64,000 nt of DNA from Halorientalis salina (GTDB lineage: Archaea > Halobacteriota > Halobacteria > Halobacteriales > Haloarculaceae). Below the pieces are notes generated by a model. That model was not told the origin of the DNA, searched no databases, and saw only the letters and a list, made by a program, of their open reading frames with translations. Below, piece by piece: positions 46,709 through 55,528 of the stretch. The translations under genes and the position numbers were made by a program. The DNA lies in NCBI RefSeq assembly GCF_005049285.1, contig NZ_SOSC01000005.1:62001-126000 (forward strand), in the 5' to 3' direction. The first letter of the stretch is position 1. Each line of letters starts with the position of its first letter.

Positions 46709-47677
46709 CTACGAGTCCGGATGCGGGTCGTAGGCGTCCCCGACCCGCAATCGCAGCGCGGCCGGCCTGGTTTCGATCGTCAGTTCGCCGGCGGTCACCA
46801 TCTCCCCGTCGAGGCTGAACGTCGCGGGGTCCTCGGCCGTGACGCTGACGACCAGTCGATCGGTTTTGAGCCGGGTCACGTAGTCGGCGTCGGCACCGAG
46901 GAGGCGTTCCAGGGCCGTCGACCGGGCCAGGCCGGCGAGGTTCGACCCCGGCGTGTCCTCGATGATCGCCACGTCGAAGCGCCCGTCCTCCATGTCAGCC
47001 TGTGCCTGGCCCCTGGTGGGGAACCGTCGACCGTTCCCGACCAGCAACAACACGGCGTTACCGGTCCAGGTCTCCTCGCCGGCATCGCCAGTCTCGATGT
47101 GGAGCGGCGTTCCCTCGAAGTCGACGGCCGTCCGAACCGTGTTGAGGACGTACGCCACGACGCCCAGATCGGCTTTCATCTCGGGCGTCGTCTCGCGACT
47201 CGCCTCGGCGGTCAGCCCGCCGACACAGGAGTTCAGGAACGGGCGGTCGTCGGCGAATCCGAGGTCGACCGTCCGCTCGTCTCCCCGTTCCATGACCTCG
47301 AACGCCTGGGACAGTCCCGTGATGCCGACGTTTTTCGCGAAGTTGTTGCCGGTTCCCGTCGGGACGATTCCGAACCGTACCGCGTCGAGCGCGCCGGCCG
47401 CGACGAGTCCCTCGACGACCTCGTTGACCGTTCCGTCGCCACCGGCCGCGGCGACCACGGATGCGCCCTCGCTGGCGGCCTCGCTGGCCAGGTCGACGGC
47501 GTGACCCTCCCGTTCCGTCTCCCGGACCGCAAACCCGTGTTCGGCCGCCAGCGCCGATAGCTGGTCCTGGTGAGAGCGAGTCCCGCTCGCCGGGTTGACG
47601 ATCAGGACGCGTTGCTCGTCCGGTCGGTCGCCACCGTCCGGTACCGCGGCGTCCGGTTCACGCGGTCTGTCGGTCAC
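46709..47677 (-). CDS. Diacylglycerol/lipid kinase family protein
   Basis: 322 residues. The DAGK catalytic domain (about 20-160) shows IVNPASGTRSHQDQ, the nucleotide loop AAAGGDGTVNEVVEGL and GIVPTGTGNNFAKN. The C-terminal lobe (FDVAIIEDTPGSN, FSLDGEMVTAGE) is typical of YegS/DgkB. It phosphorylates a lipid or sphingoid substrate at the membrane surface; which one in an ether-lipid archaeon is unknown. It is divergent from the PHP gene. Confidence 0.9.
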   Translation of the reverse strand: MTDRPREPDAAVPDGGDRPDEQRVLIVNPASGTRSHQDQLSALAAEHGFAVRETEREGHAVDLASEAASEGASVVAAAGGDGTVNEVVEGLVAAGALDAVRFGIVPTGTGNNFAKNVGITGLSQAFEVMERGDERTVDLGFADDRPFLNSCVGGLTAEASRETTPEMKADLGVVAYVLNTVRTAVDFEGTPLHIETGDAGEETWTGNAVLLLVGNGRRFPTRGQAQADMEDGRFDVAIIEDTPGSNLAGLARSTALERLLGADADYVTRLKTDRLVVSVTAEDPATFSLDGEMVTAGELTIETRPAALRLRVGDAYDPHPDS

Positions 47678-47733
47678 TACCTGCTAGAGAAGTGGACAAA
47701 ACCCAAAAGGAATCTTACCGCTTTCTTGCGGTC

Positions 47734-48438
47734 GTGTTCGCCGTTGACCTCCACACGCATACCCGATTTTTCCACGGGTTTTCGTCCCGGTCGACGCCGT
47801 TCGACCCGGTCGGGGCCGTTCTCCTGTCGGCCGTGGCCCGACACCGCGGACTGGACGGCCTCGCGCTCACGAACCACGACTACTACACTCCGTTGCCGGT
47901 CGTGGGTGGCGTGACGGCCATCCCGGGGATCGAGGTGTCGAGCAGCCGCGGCCACGTCCTCGTCGTCGGCCCGGACCCGCCGGTCGCGACTCGCGTCGAC
48001 GGGCTGGCTCCCCCCGAAGTCGTCGAGTTGGCACACGACCGCGACTGTGCCGCCATCGTCGCCCACCCCTATCGCAACAGCACCGTCCGGGAGGTCGACG
48101 CCGACTTCGACGCCATCGAAGTCAACGGCAAACACCCGCGGACCAGCGAATGGGTCCGCCGCCTCGCCGACGAACACGATATCCCCGTCGTCGGCGGAAG
48201 TGACGCCCACTACCCCGTCGAAGTCGGTCGCGCCTTCACCCGCGTCGAGGCCGACCGGCTCACCCCCGAAAGCGTCGTCGCCGCCATCCGCGACGGCCGC
48301 GTCGAGGCCCGCGTCGACGACTGGCTCCCACATCGGCTCCTCCGACGACTCTACCGATACGTCCACGCCGAGAAAGAACACCTCGACCGCCCCGAGTGGA
48401 AAACGCCCGGCGTCGGAGCCCCGCCCGGCGAGCGGTAG
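47734..48438 (+). CDS. PHP domain metal-dependent phosphoesterase
   Basis: 234 residues from GTG 47734, giving MFAVDLHTHTRFFHG at the very N-terminus; an upstream GTG at 47692 would add 14 unlikely residues. The PHP metal motifs are DLHTHT, LTNHDYY, IPGIEVSSSRGHVL, VAHPYRN and GSDAHYP. Such enzymes hydrolyse phosphoesters, and the substrate is not known. It shares a short divergent promoter region with the lipid kinase. Confidence 0.88.
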   Translation: MFAVDLHTHTRFFHGFSSRSTPFDPVGAVLLSAVARHRGLDGLALTNHDYYTPLPVVGGVTAIPGIEVSSSRGHVLVVGPDPPVATRVDGLAPPEVVELAHDRDCAAIVAHPYRNSTVREVDADFDAIEVNGKHPRTSEWVRRLADEHDIPVVGGSDAHYPVEVGRAFTRVEADRLTPESVVAAIRDGRVEARVDDWLPHRLLRRLYRYVHAEKEHLDRPEWKTPGVGAPPGER

Positions 48439-48439
48439 C

Positions 48440-48590
48440 TCAGCCCAGCCGCTCGTCCAGAATCAATCTCTCGTCGAATCCTCGAATCGGCGACTCGCTT
48501 CCCGGCTCGCGGGCGTGGCCCGCTCGCGGAACTCGAGGTCGCATCCCGACCTCGCCTCGTTCAGCCGAGTCGCTCGTCCAAAATGAGACG
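48440..48590. repeat. Duplicated 3' tail of lrp with hairpins between
   Basis: The last codons of the lrp gene (reading RLILDERLG and a stop) occur twice on the minus strand: as the real end (48561-48590) and again at 48440-48469, differing mainly at synonymous sites. The 90 bases between contain two hairpins (gcgggc/gcccgc; cgaggtcg/cgacctcg). It may be the eroded end of a second lrp copy or an insertion-linked duplication. Confidence 0.6.
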
Positions 48591-48974
48591 GGTCTTCGTA
48601 CTCACGACCTCGTCTAGCTCCCTGGCCCTGGTGATGAGTTCGTTGATCCGCTCGGTGTCGGCGGCGTCGACCACCATGACCAGATCCTCGTCACCGGAAA
48701 CCTGCCAGACCGAATCGACCTCCTTCCACTCGATGAACCGGTCCGCCACCGCGCCGGTGTCGACGTTGACGTCGACGCTGACCTCGATCATCGACTTGAC
48801 GTTCCCCGTCGACGTCGCGACGGTAAAGCGCTCGATGATCCCGTCCTCGACCAGGCTTTCGACGCGGTTTCGGACCGTCCCCTCCGAGGTCCCCACCCGG
48901 TCGGCGATCTCCGTATACGGCGTCCTGGCGTCCCGCCGCAGGATCGACAGGATCTGACGATCCAGTTCGTCCAT
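48561..48974 (-). CDS. Lrp/AsnC family transcriptional regulator
   Basis: 137 residues from ATG 48974. The N-terminal HTH (MDELDRQILSILRRDARTPYTEIADRVGTSEGTVRNRVESL) is followed by an RAM ligand-binding domain (IEVSVDVNVDTGAVADRF, VSGDEDLVMVVDA). It probably responds to an amino acid. Divergent from carA with about 100 bases between starts, it may regulate itself and arginine/pyrimidine synthesis; this is inference from position. Confidence 0.92.
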   Translation of the reverse strand: MDELDRQILSILRRDARTPYTEIADRVGTSEGTVRNRVESLVEDGIIERFTVATSTGNVKSMIEVSVDVNVDTGAVADRFIEWKEVDSVWQVSGDEDLVMVVDAADTERINELITRARELDEVVSTKTRLILDERLG

Positions 48975-49040
48975 GGAGATTCGAGGGTATTCCCCGGCTC
49001 TACTTGAGGATTGCGAATTTCGTAGCGCAGCTTCGAAAGC

Positions 49041-49050
49041 AACACTTATG
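49041..49050 (+). promoter_or_regulatory. TATA box of carA
   Basis: aacacttatg lies about 27-36 bases before the ATG at 49077, in the divergent lrp-carA region, consistent with leaderless transcription. Confidence 0.5.
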
Positions 49051-49076
49051 AACGGCGAGAGGATACGCATCTCGTA

Positions 49077-50120
49077 ATGTCGGACGCCTATGTGGCCATC
49101 GAGGGCGGGCGCGTCGTGGAAGCACGCGCTCGCGCTCCGGGTACGACTCGCGGGGAACTGGTGTTTACGACCGCCTACACGGGGTACGAAGAGAGCCTGA
49201 CCGATCCCTCCTACGAGGAGCAGATCCTGACGTTCTCGTATCCGCTCATCGGAAACTACGGCGTCCGAGAGGAGCGATTCGAGTCCGACCGGGTCCACCC
49301 GCGCGGCGTCGTCGCGCGCGAACTCACCGACGACGTCGCCGAGTGGCTCGAATCCGAAGGTGTGCCGGCCGTCGACCACCTCGACACGCGCGAACTCGTC
49401 ACCGGCATCCGCGACGAGGGAGCCATGAAATGCGGCATCGCCGCCGGCCCGGACGTCACCGAGCAGGACGCCCTGGACGAACTCGACCAGTGCAAGCACA
49501 TGTCCGACCACACGGACATCGGCGCCCAGGTCAGCGTCAGCGACACCACCGTCTACAACGAGGGCGGCACCGGTGCCGACGTCGCGCTCGTCGACTGCGG
49601 CGCGAAGGGATCGATCACGAACTCGCTGGTCGAACGCAACGCCACAGTCCACGTCCTGCCCTACGACGCGACGGCCGACGACGTGGCCGCCGTCGACCCG
49701 GACCTGCTCTTCATCTCCAACGGTCCCGGCGACCCTCAGAACTTCGAGCAGGCCGCGACCATCGTCGACGAGTTCGCCGGCGAGACGCCGCTGGCCGGCA
49801 TCTGTCTCGGCCAGCAGGTCATCGCCAACGCCCTCGGTGGATCGACCGAGAAGATGGAGTTCGGCCACCGCGGCGTCAACCAGCCGGTCCGTGACCTCCG
49901 GACCGACAAAGTCGTGATGACCACCCAGAACCACGGCTACACCGTCGCCGAACCCGGCGACCTGGAAGTCACGCAGATCAACGTCAACGACGACACCCCC
50001 GAGGGCCTGGAGAACGACGACCTGGAGATCATCACCCGCCAGTACCACCCCGAGGCACACCCCGGCCCGCACGACTCGCTGGGCTTCTTCGACGACGTGC
50101 TGGCGATGACTGAGAACTAA
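49077..50120 (+). CDS. carA: Carbamoyl-phosphate synthase small subunit
   Basis: 347 residues. It supplies ammonia from glutamine for carbamoyl phosphate. The N-terminal CPSase small-chain domain (LVFTTAYTGYEESLTDPSYEEQI) is followed by a class I glutaminase: FISNGPGDPQN, GICLGQQVIANALGG (Cys nucleophile) and RQYHPEAHPGPHDS (His/Glu). The large subunit carB is not here. It is followed by an AT-rich insertion region. Confidence 0.96.
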   Translation: MSDAYVAIEGGRVVEARARAPGTTRGELVFTTAYTGYEESLTDPSYEEQILTFSYPLIGNYGVREERFESDRVHPRGVVARELTDDVAEWLESEGVPAVDHLDTRELVTGIRDEGAMKCGIAAGPDVTEQDALDELDQCKHMSDHTDIGAQVSVSDTTVYNEGGTGADVALVDCGAKGSITNSLVERNATVHVLPYDATADDVAAVDPDLLFISNGPGDPQNFEQAATIVDEFAGETPLAGICLGQQVIANALGGSTEKMEFGHRGVNQPVRDLRTDKVVMTTQNHGYTVAEPGDLEVTQINVNDDTPEGLENDDLEIITRQYHPEAHPGPHDSLGFFDDVLAMTEN

Positions 50121-50335
50121 CTCCTCTTTCTGCTGTTTCGACTCGCGTCGAGTGTGGGACTACCGTCGGCTATGGACTGGGATAGATGACAGACTACGAA
50201 GTGAATCCGCCGCCAGACCGGCCGACCGAGTTTAGTTTTCGACCGCCTTCACAACTGATAGCGGGACAGTCACCCTCCGGAACGGATCGTGTTTGCGGTT
50301 GCGACTATCAAGAATGAAATAGCATAGAAAAGATG
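50121..50335. other. Intergenic transition into AT-rich DNA
   Basis: No gene is seen. Composition falls from about 50270 on, where the AT-rich segment begins. Confidence 0.4.
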
Positions 50336-50343
50336 TATATAAA
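50336..50343 (+). promoter_or_regulatory. TATA box of the AT-rich lipoprotein gene
   Basis: tatataaa ends 19 bases before ATG 50363, indicating a leaderless message. Confidence 0.7.
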
Positions 50344-50362
50344 CCCCAAATAATTTGATACT

Positions 50363-51334
50363 ATGTCAAACTTGGACCAAATCAAGAAGCGAGACGTTCT
50401 CGCTGGTTTGTCTACTATTTGCTCGCTTGGAATCGCTGGTTGTACTGGCGGTGGCAATTCAGGTGAAGACGGTAGCGAAACCAATGACGAAGATAGCACA
50501 GACACGCCAACAGAAGCAGCGTACGACCCACAGGACTATTATGGATTACCGAAGTGTGACGGAAGTAGACCTATTCGGCTTGTTTCTGTCAATAGCGATG
50601 GGACTGGAATAATTCAGAATATGAGAGGGGAGGACCAGCTGGTGTATGTCAAGCATGATGACGGGTTAACTTCTGGTGATTATTGTGGCGGCACTATTGT
50701 TGAAGGTGGGGAACAAACTGCTTACGAAGTAACATACGGAGGCGAACCAAGCCAAATCGAAATAGGGGCTGTTGAAGCCACCAGCAGGAATGAAGACGCG
50801 GCATGCAGTCAGTCAGGGGCACTTCCAGATGGTGATTATACTGACGGGTGTGTTGACCCAAACACATTCCAGGGCTTCCGAGAAGTGAACAACACACCTC
50901 AAGATGATGATGAGAGCGACATAGTGGAAAAAGCCCAGGAGGCACAATTAGAGGACAAAGATACGCCGGAGGGTACTCCAAAGGCACCCATAGAGATTAG
51001 TCATGTTAAAGCAACACTTCGGAAACATTTAGTTAATACACCATGGATCGAGATCGACGCCCGAATCACAAACAATCGTGATGAGGAACAGGACGTTTCA
51101 TACACATATACTGTTGATGGACCAAAAGAAACGTTCAGACATGATGGAAAGATCACATTGTCTGGCCAAAGCGGCGACTTTGTATCCCACACATTCCAAA
51201 TTTCGGAGTGGGAAAACGTGGAGGGAGATTCGAGGGAGGAACGACAAGAAAAACGAGAGGAATTGTTCGAGAATTCAACAGTGTATATTGAATACGATGG
51301 TCGTAGATTTGCGGCAGAAAAGATCATTTCTTAA
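50363..51334 (+). CDS. Lipoprotein of unknown function in AT-rich DNA
   Basis: 323 residues. The N-terminus KKRDVLAGLSTICSLGIAGC combines a Tat-like KR motif (Lys in place of the first Arg) and a lipobox, then an acidic Ser/Thr linker. The body contains several cysteines (KCDGSRP, DYCGGTI, AACSQSG, DGCVDP) and a beta-rich C-terminal part (VSYTYTVDGPKETFRHDGKITLSG). The base composition is far lower in GC than in neighbouring genes, so horizontal origin is likely. No family is recognised. Confidence 0.7.
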   Translation: MSNLDQIKKRDVLAGLSTICSLGIAGCTGGGNSGEDGSETNDEDSTDTPTEAAYDPQDYYGLPKCDGSRPIRLVSVNSDGTGIIQNMRGEDQLVYVKHDDGLTSGDYCGGTIVEGGEQTAYEVTYGGEPSQIEIGAVEATSRNEDAACSQSGALPDGDYTDGCVDPNTFQGFREVNNTPQDDDESDIVEKAQEAQLEDKDTPEGTPKAPIEISHVKATLRKHLVNTPWIEIDARITNNRDEEQDVSYTYTVDGPKETFRHDGKITLSGQSGDFVSHTFQISEWENVEGDSREERQEKREELFENSTVYIEYDGRRFAAEKIIS

Positions 51335-51879
51335 ATTTCAGTAAAGCCGTGTTGAGAGAGTGAGAAATGGGTAGTAAGAGGTGAGAATTGTCAATAATAC
51401 AAATATAGATACAACAACGATATTGGAAAGAACCAGATTTAGCCGCAAGTCAAATCATATTTGGTTTAAAATCACGAATACAGAGGGAAGAGAGGGGTTT
51501 ATCTTTACATTTGGGCTTGGTTCATAGATCGTCTTCTGAACCATAGTGTTCTCAGTCCGTTCTACTGAGTTCGGCTATTGCGATGGGGTCATCAGTCTCT
51601 CACTGATGGGCTTCGACTTCGCCAGTACCGGTCTCGAATGTACTAGCCAGGGTTACGCCTCGAAGATATCCTACTCGGGCGTGATCAGCCAGCTCACCCT
51701 GCTGGCCACCTGCGCAACCAATCGCCGGGATTGGTCGGATATGCAGGCCGTCGAGTTGTGGTCCGTCACCGCTCGGTCTGGAGATCACCCTTTCGTCCCG
51801 AGTTGGCCGTACTACTCGCTCAAAATCGTAATAGCGCCGAAAGTTAGGTGGCTGGGGAGTTGCGGCCCGCGTTGAAAGT
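51335..51879. other. Unassigned stretch between AT-rich gene and tRNA-Ile
   Basis: The first 210 bases are AT-rich without genes. From about 51590 to 51860 the GC content is normal but no reading frame looks like a protein; composition and short internal complementarities would allow a structured RNA, though none of the known archaeal RNAs could be matched by eye. No direct repeat of the tRNA 3' end was found here. Confidence 0.35.
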
Positions 51880-51953
51880 GGGCCAATCCGGATTTGAACC
51901 GGAGGCCTCCCGGTTATCAGCCGAGCGCTCAACCTGACTGAGCTATTGGCCCA
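51880..51953 (-). tRNA. tRNA-Ile (GAU)
   Basis: 74 bases fold as a cloverleaf: acceptor GGGCCAA pairs with TTGGCCC, D arm GCTC...GAGC, anticodon loop CTGATAA with anticodon GAU, and T arm CCGG TTCAAAT CCGG. The 3' CCA is not encoded. No intron. A TATA-like cttaaca lies upstream at about 51985-51991 on the opposite strand sense. Confidence 0.95.
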
Positions 51954-52065
51954 GGTGAGCGCATCTGAGTGTTCCGCCGTCGGTATGTTAAGCGTTTCTT
52001 TTCGCAAGCAGGGTGGGCGACGGTCACACCCGCCGCGAAACCCGAAACAAGAGAGCCGTCGGCCG

Positions 52066-52608
52066 CTACCGTCGGTCGTCGTCGCCCTGGCCCGACGATC
52101 CGTCGTCCGGGCCGATGTCGTAGGCGTCCTCATCCATCTCGTAGGTGTCGCCGCCGGTGTTCTGGCCCTGGCCCTGCCCGGGCGTCTCGCCGCCGGGGAA
52201 GCCGCCGACGTAGACGTTTCCAGACGCGAAACCCTGCGTTTTGGCGTCGATGTAGGGGTTGACGACCCACTTTTTCGTCGCGACGCGGACGGGGATGCGG
52301 GTCAGCGGGACCACGAGGAGCAAGCCGATGAGGTCCGTGACGAGCCCGGGCGTCAGCAACATCGCGCCCGAAACCAGCAGGAGGCCACCGTCGACGAGTT
52401 CGTCGGTCGGGGACTCGCCCTGGGCGACCTTGCGCTGTATCTTCTGGAGGGTGTGGCGGCCCTCGGCGCGGACCAGCAGCATGCCGACCAGTGCGGTCAG
52501 GACGACGATGAGCACCGTCTCGACTGCGCCGAGCCACCCTGCCACCGCCACGAGCAGCATGACGTCGAACAGCGGGATGAGCAACAACAGCGCGATGATG
52601 CGCAGCAT
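52066..52608 (-). CDS. FxsA family membrane protein
   Basis: 180 residues from ATG 52608. FxsA proteins are inner-membrane proteins of uncertain role (in E. coli linked to phage exclusion). Here the N-terminus MLRIIALLLLIPLFDVMLLV, GAVETVLIVVLTALVGMLLVRAEG and LLLVSGAMLLTPGLVTDLIGLLLVVP are the conserved FxsA segments, with about four helices. A Gly/Gln/Asp-rich tail follows. Its upstream side carries a cluster of hairpin repeats. Confidence 0.9.
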   Translation of the reverse strand: MLRIIALLLLIPLFDVMLLVAVAGWLGAVETVLIVVLTALVGMLLVRAEGRHTLQKIQRKVAQGESPTDELVDGGLLLVSGAMLLTPGLVTDLIGLLLVVPLTRIPVRVATKKWVVNPYIDAKTQGFASGNVYVGGFPGGETPGQGQGQNTGGDTYEMDEDAYDIGPDDGSSGQGDDDRR

Positions 52609-52668
52609 ACACTCCTCTATCGGCCCGACACTCAAAATAGAACCGCTTGGCAACCACTTTTTTACTGC

Positions 52669-52906
52669 GGGGGGTCGCCTGTGGCGACCCCCCATTGCAA
52701 AAACCTGGACTAAAAACGGCTCCAGACTCGCTACGCTCGTCTGGAGTGAACCGCCTCGCGCCTGCGGCGCTCGGCGGATGCTCACCTGCTCAATAGCTCA
52801 AACCACCGAACAGTAGCGGGCAAGCATCCGCGCGACCGAAGGGAGCGCGGTTCACGCGAGCGGCTTGCCGCTCGCGCCTTTTTCACCCATGTTTTTCAAG
52901 GAGCGG
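52669..52906. repeat. Hairpin repeat cluster: two facing units with a TGAACC...ATGCT core
   Basis: An 11-bp stem (52669-52694) is followed by unit A on the plus strand (stem ctccagac/gtctggag, then tgaacc and a stem of ccgcc..gcgcc with tc/tc mismatch, ending ggatgct, 52721-52783). Unit B is its inverse on the minus strand (52823-52906), with a perfect 10-bp stem cgcgagcggc/gccgctcgcg and a second stem with the same kind of mismatch. A third unit lies at 63535-63672. Confidence 0.75.
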
Positions 52907-52981
52907 TTCGCGACCAGCGGGAGCGAACCCGACGCAGAAAAAGATGGTGGGATATTTGGGTGGTGACCGCCACGCTCCGGT

Positions 52982-54613
52982 ATGGACGATTCGGCGGCGG
53001 ACACCAAAGTCGAGTGGCGAGAGTGGGGGCCCGAGGCCTTCGAGGCGGCGTCCCGCAGCGGCAAACCGGTCCTGCTCTCGCTGTCGGCCCCGTGGTGCGC
53101 CCACTGTCACGAGATGGACGCAACCACCTACTCGGAGCCGCGCATCGCGGCCAACATCAACGACGGGTTCGTCCCCGTTCGCGTCGACGTCGACCGGCAC
53201 CCCCGCGTGCGCGAACGCTACAACATGGGCGGGTTCCCCTCGACTGTCTTCTGTACGCCCGAGGGGGACATCATCACGGGCGCGGGCTACCTGGGGATCG
53301 ACGGGTTCCGCGACATCCTCGACTCCGTCCGCCAGACCTGGGACGCCAAGGGAACCGAAGCGGGCCGGGTTCCCCGTGCGCTCCGGGACGGGACGCCACC
53401 GGGCGGCGAGCTCACCCCGCGCATCGAGGAGCACATGGTCGAACAGCTCCTGGCGGCCTTCGACGAGGAGTTCGGCGGGTGGGGTACCGACACGAAGTTC
53501 CCCCTGCCTCGAACCGTCGAGTTCGCGCTGGTCCGGGCGCGCGATCAGGCCACCCGGACGCTGGAGGCCATCCGGACGCACCTGCTGGACACCTACGAGG
53601 GCGGGTTCTACCGCTACGCGACCGAGCGCAGCTGGGGGTCGCCCAGCCGGGAGAAGCTGCTGGACGAGAACGCGGCCCTCGTCCGCGCGTTCGCTCGCGC
53701 CTACCGGTACACCGGCGAGGAAGCCTACCGCCAGCCGGCCGAACAGACCGTCGAGTACCTGACGACGACGCTCTGGACCGGTGCGGCCTTCGCGGCGAGT
53801 CAGGCCGGTGACGACCAGTACTCCCACCTCGAACCGACCGAACGCGAGGACGCCGACGCGCCCCCCGTCGACGAGACGGTGCTGGCCGACCGCAACGGAC
53901 TGGCCGCAGAGGCGCTGCTTTCCCTCCACGCCTACACCGACGACGAGCAGGCCAGGCGGTACGCCGAGCGCGCGCTCGATCACGTCCTGACCGAACTCGT
54001 CGACGACGGGGAAGTCATCCACTTTGCCGACCCCGAAACCGGCGAGGTCGGCGAGTCCGGGCTCCTGCTCGACCAGGCCCGCGTGCTGGCCGGACTGACC
54101 ACGGCCTGGCAGGTCACCGGCGAGTACAGCGAGGAGGCTCGTGAGATCGCGGACTACACGCTCACGCAGCACCGCCCCGAGGACGACGGCGCGTTCCGCG
54201 ACGGGCCGGCCGAGGGCGCTGGGCTCTGCGACCAGCCGCTGTATCCGCTGGACACGAACGTCGAACTCGCGGACGCGCTGGTTGACCTCGCGGCGCTGAC
54301 CGGCGAGGAACGCTACCGCGAAGCGGCCCGCGACGCCGTCGCGGCGTTTGCGGGTGCGTTAGATCGCATGGGCGTCGAGGTCGCCGGCTACGCGAGCGTC
54401 TCGGCGCGGCTCCAGTCGCCGCGGACCTTCCGGGTGGGAACGGCGGCGGGCAGCGACCTCCACCGGGCGGCGCTGCGCATCGCCGACCACGAGGCCGTCG
54501 TCGTCCCCGACGCCGACGTGCCCGACGGGGAAGTCCACCTCTTCCAAGACGACGAACAGGTCGGGACTGCGGACACGCCCGACGCGCTGGCGGACCTGGC
54601 GACCGACGCCTGA
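52982..54613 (+). CDS. Thioredoxin-fold DUF255/YyaL-type protein
   Basis: 543 residues. N-terminal thioredoxin-like domain (about 1-120) with the active-site CAHC at residues 39-42 and cis-Pro GGFPSTVF, then an (alpha/alpha)6-barrel-like helical region (about 150-540: FDEEFGGWGTDTKFPLP, GGFYRYATERSWGSPS, NGLAAEALLSLHAYT). This is the widespread DUF255 spermatogenesis-associated protein 20 family, somewhat shorter than usual. The function is unknown, perhaps redox-linked sugar metabolism. Confidence 0.88.
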   Translation: MDDSAADTKVEWREWGPEAFEAASRSGKPVLLSLSAPWCAHCHEMDATTYSEPRIAANINDGFVPVRVDVDRHPRVRERYNMGGFPSTVFCTPEGDIITGAGYLGIDGFRDILDSVRQTWDAKGTEAGRVPRALRDGTPPGGELTPRIEEHMVEQLLAAFDEEFGGWGTDTKFPLPRTVEFALVRARDQATRTLEAIRTHLLDTYEGGFYRYATERSWGSPSREKLLDENAALVRAFARAYRYTGEEAYRQPAEQTVEYLTTTLWTGAAFAASQAGDDQYSHLEPTEREDADAPPVDETVLADRNGLAAEALLSLHAYTDDEQARRYAERALDHVLTELVDDGEVIHFADPETGEVGESGLLLDQARVLAGLTTAWQVTGEYSEEAREIADYTLTQHRPEDDGAFRDGPAEGAGLCDQPLYPLDTNVELADALVDLAALTGEERYREAARDAVAAFAGALDRMGVEVAGYASVSARLQSPRTFRVGTAAGSDLHRAALRIADHEAVVVPDADVPDGEVHLFQDDEQVGTADTPDALADLATDA

Positions 54614-54687
54614 TCGGGTCGAAACGGCCCGTTACGCCGGCCGAAACCGTCCCAGCCCATAATACACGGTGGTAAACCTGCGATGCG

Positions 54688-54693
54688 TTTATA
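54688..54693 (+). promoter_or_regulatory. TATA box of the TrmB-type regulator
   Basis: tttata centred about 29 bases before ATG 54720, consistent with a leaderless message. Confidence 0.7.
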
Positions 54694-54719
54694 ACCCCCC
54701 GAGCCAACCCAACACAGTA

Positions 54720-55523
54720 ATGGCAAGTCTGAGAGACTTGGGGTTGTCCGAATACGAGGCCCGCGCCTACCGTGCACTGTTGAAAACGGGGCCGACAACT
54801 GCCAAAGAGTTGTCACGTGTGAGCGACGTGCCGATGGGTCGCATCTACGACGTCCTCAATAGCATCGAGACGTACAACCTCGTCCGGAGTCAGAGCGCGA
54901 GCCGGCCGAAAAAGTACGTCGCGGTCGAGCCCCAGACCGCCCTCGACAGGTTGCTGGAGGACAAGAAACGGGAACTCGACGAGAAGGCAAACCAGTACGA
55001 GAGCATCGTCGACGACCTCGTGGGCGAACTCGAGACCGCCGAACCGGTCGAGGAGACGTTCTGGACGGCCGCCGTCGGCCCCGAGGAGACCGTCGACCTG
55101 CTGGTCGAGCGGCTCGCGGCCGCCGACGAGCGCATCATCATGGTCGCGTCGACGCTCTCCCAGCAGTTCGACATCGACATGGTCGGCGACCTCATCGTCG
55201 AGGAACTCGGCGAGGCGCTCGACCGGGGCGTGGACGTCTCGCTGTTGATGCGGCCGGAACTGGTCGAGGAACTGCCCGAGAGCGTCGGCGAGCACTACCG
55301 GTCGCATCTGTCCCGACACGAGCAGTTCTCCCTGCGGACCTCCCGAAACGTCAGCGGGACCTTCGAGCTCATCGACAACGCCGAGGTCTGCATCGAGGTG
55401 CCCCACCCGCTCAACGCCGAGGAGACGTTCGCCATGATCGACCTCAAAGACCGGGAGTTCGCCGCCAACGTTCGATCCGAGTTCGACCCGAAGTGGGAGG
55501 ACGCCGAGCCGCTGAACCTCTGA
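54720..55523 (+). CDS. TrmB family transcriptional regulator (OxsR-like)
   Basis: 267 residues from ATG 54720. The N-terminal winged HTH reads MASLRDLGLSEYEARAYRALLKTGPTTAKELSRVSDVPMGRIYDVLN, followed by a coiled segment and the TrmB C-terminal domain (FWTAAVGPEETVDLLVERLAAADERIIMVAST). In Haloferax a close relative called OxsR controls genes under oxidative stress; the resemblance to the N-terminal region is good but orthology is not proven. No sugar-transport genes are nearby, which argues against a sugar regulator. Confidence 0.88.
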   Translation: MASLRDLGLSEYEARAYRALLKTGPTTAKELSRVSDVPMGRIYDVLNSIETYNLVRSQSASRPKKYVAVEPQTALDRLLEDKKRELDEKANQYESIVDDLVGELETAEPVEETFWTAAVGPEETVDLLVERLAAADERIIMVASTLSQQFDIDMVGDLIVEELGEALDRGVDVSLLMRPELVEELPESVGEHYRSHLSRHEQFSLRTSRNVSGTFELIDNAEVCIEVPHPLNAEETFAMIDLKDREFAANVRSEFDPKWEDAEPLNL

Positions 55524-55528
55524 GGCAG

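Noticed and set aside
51546-51875. 109-codon plus-strand frame before tRNA-Ile
   Set aside because: Its sequence does not resemble a folded protein and has no promoter or start context; left as unassigned.
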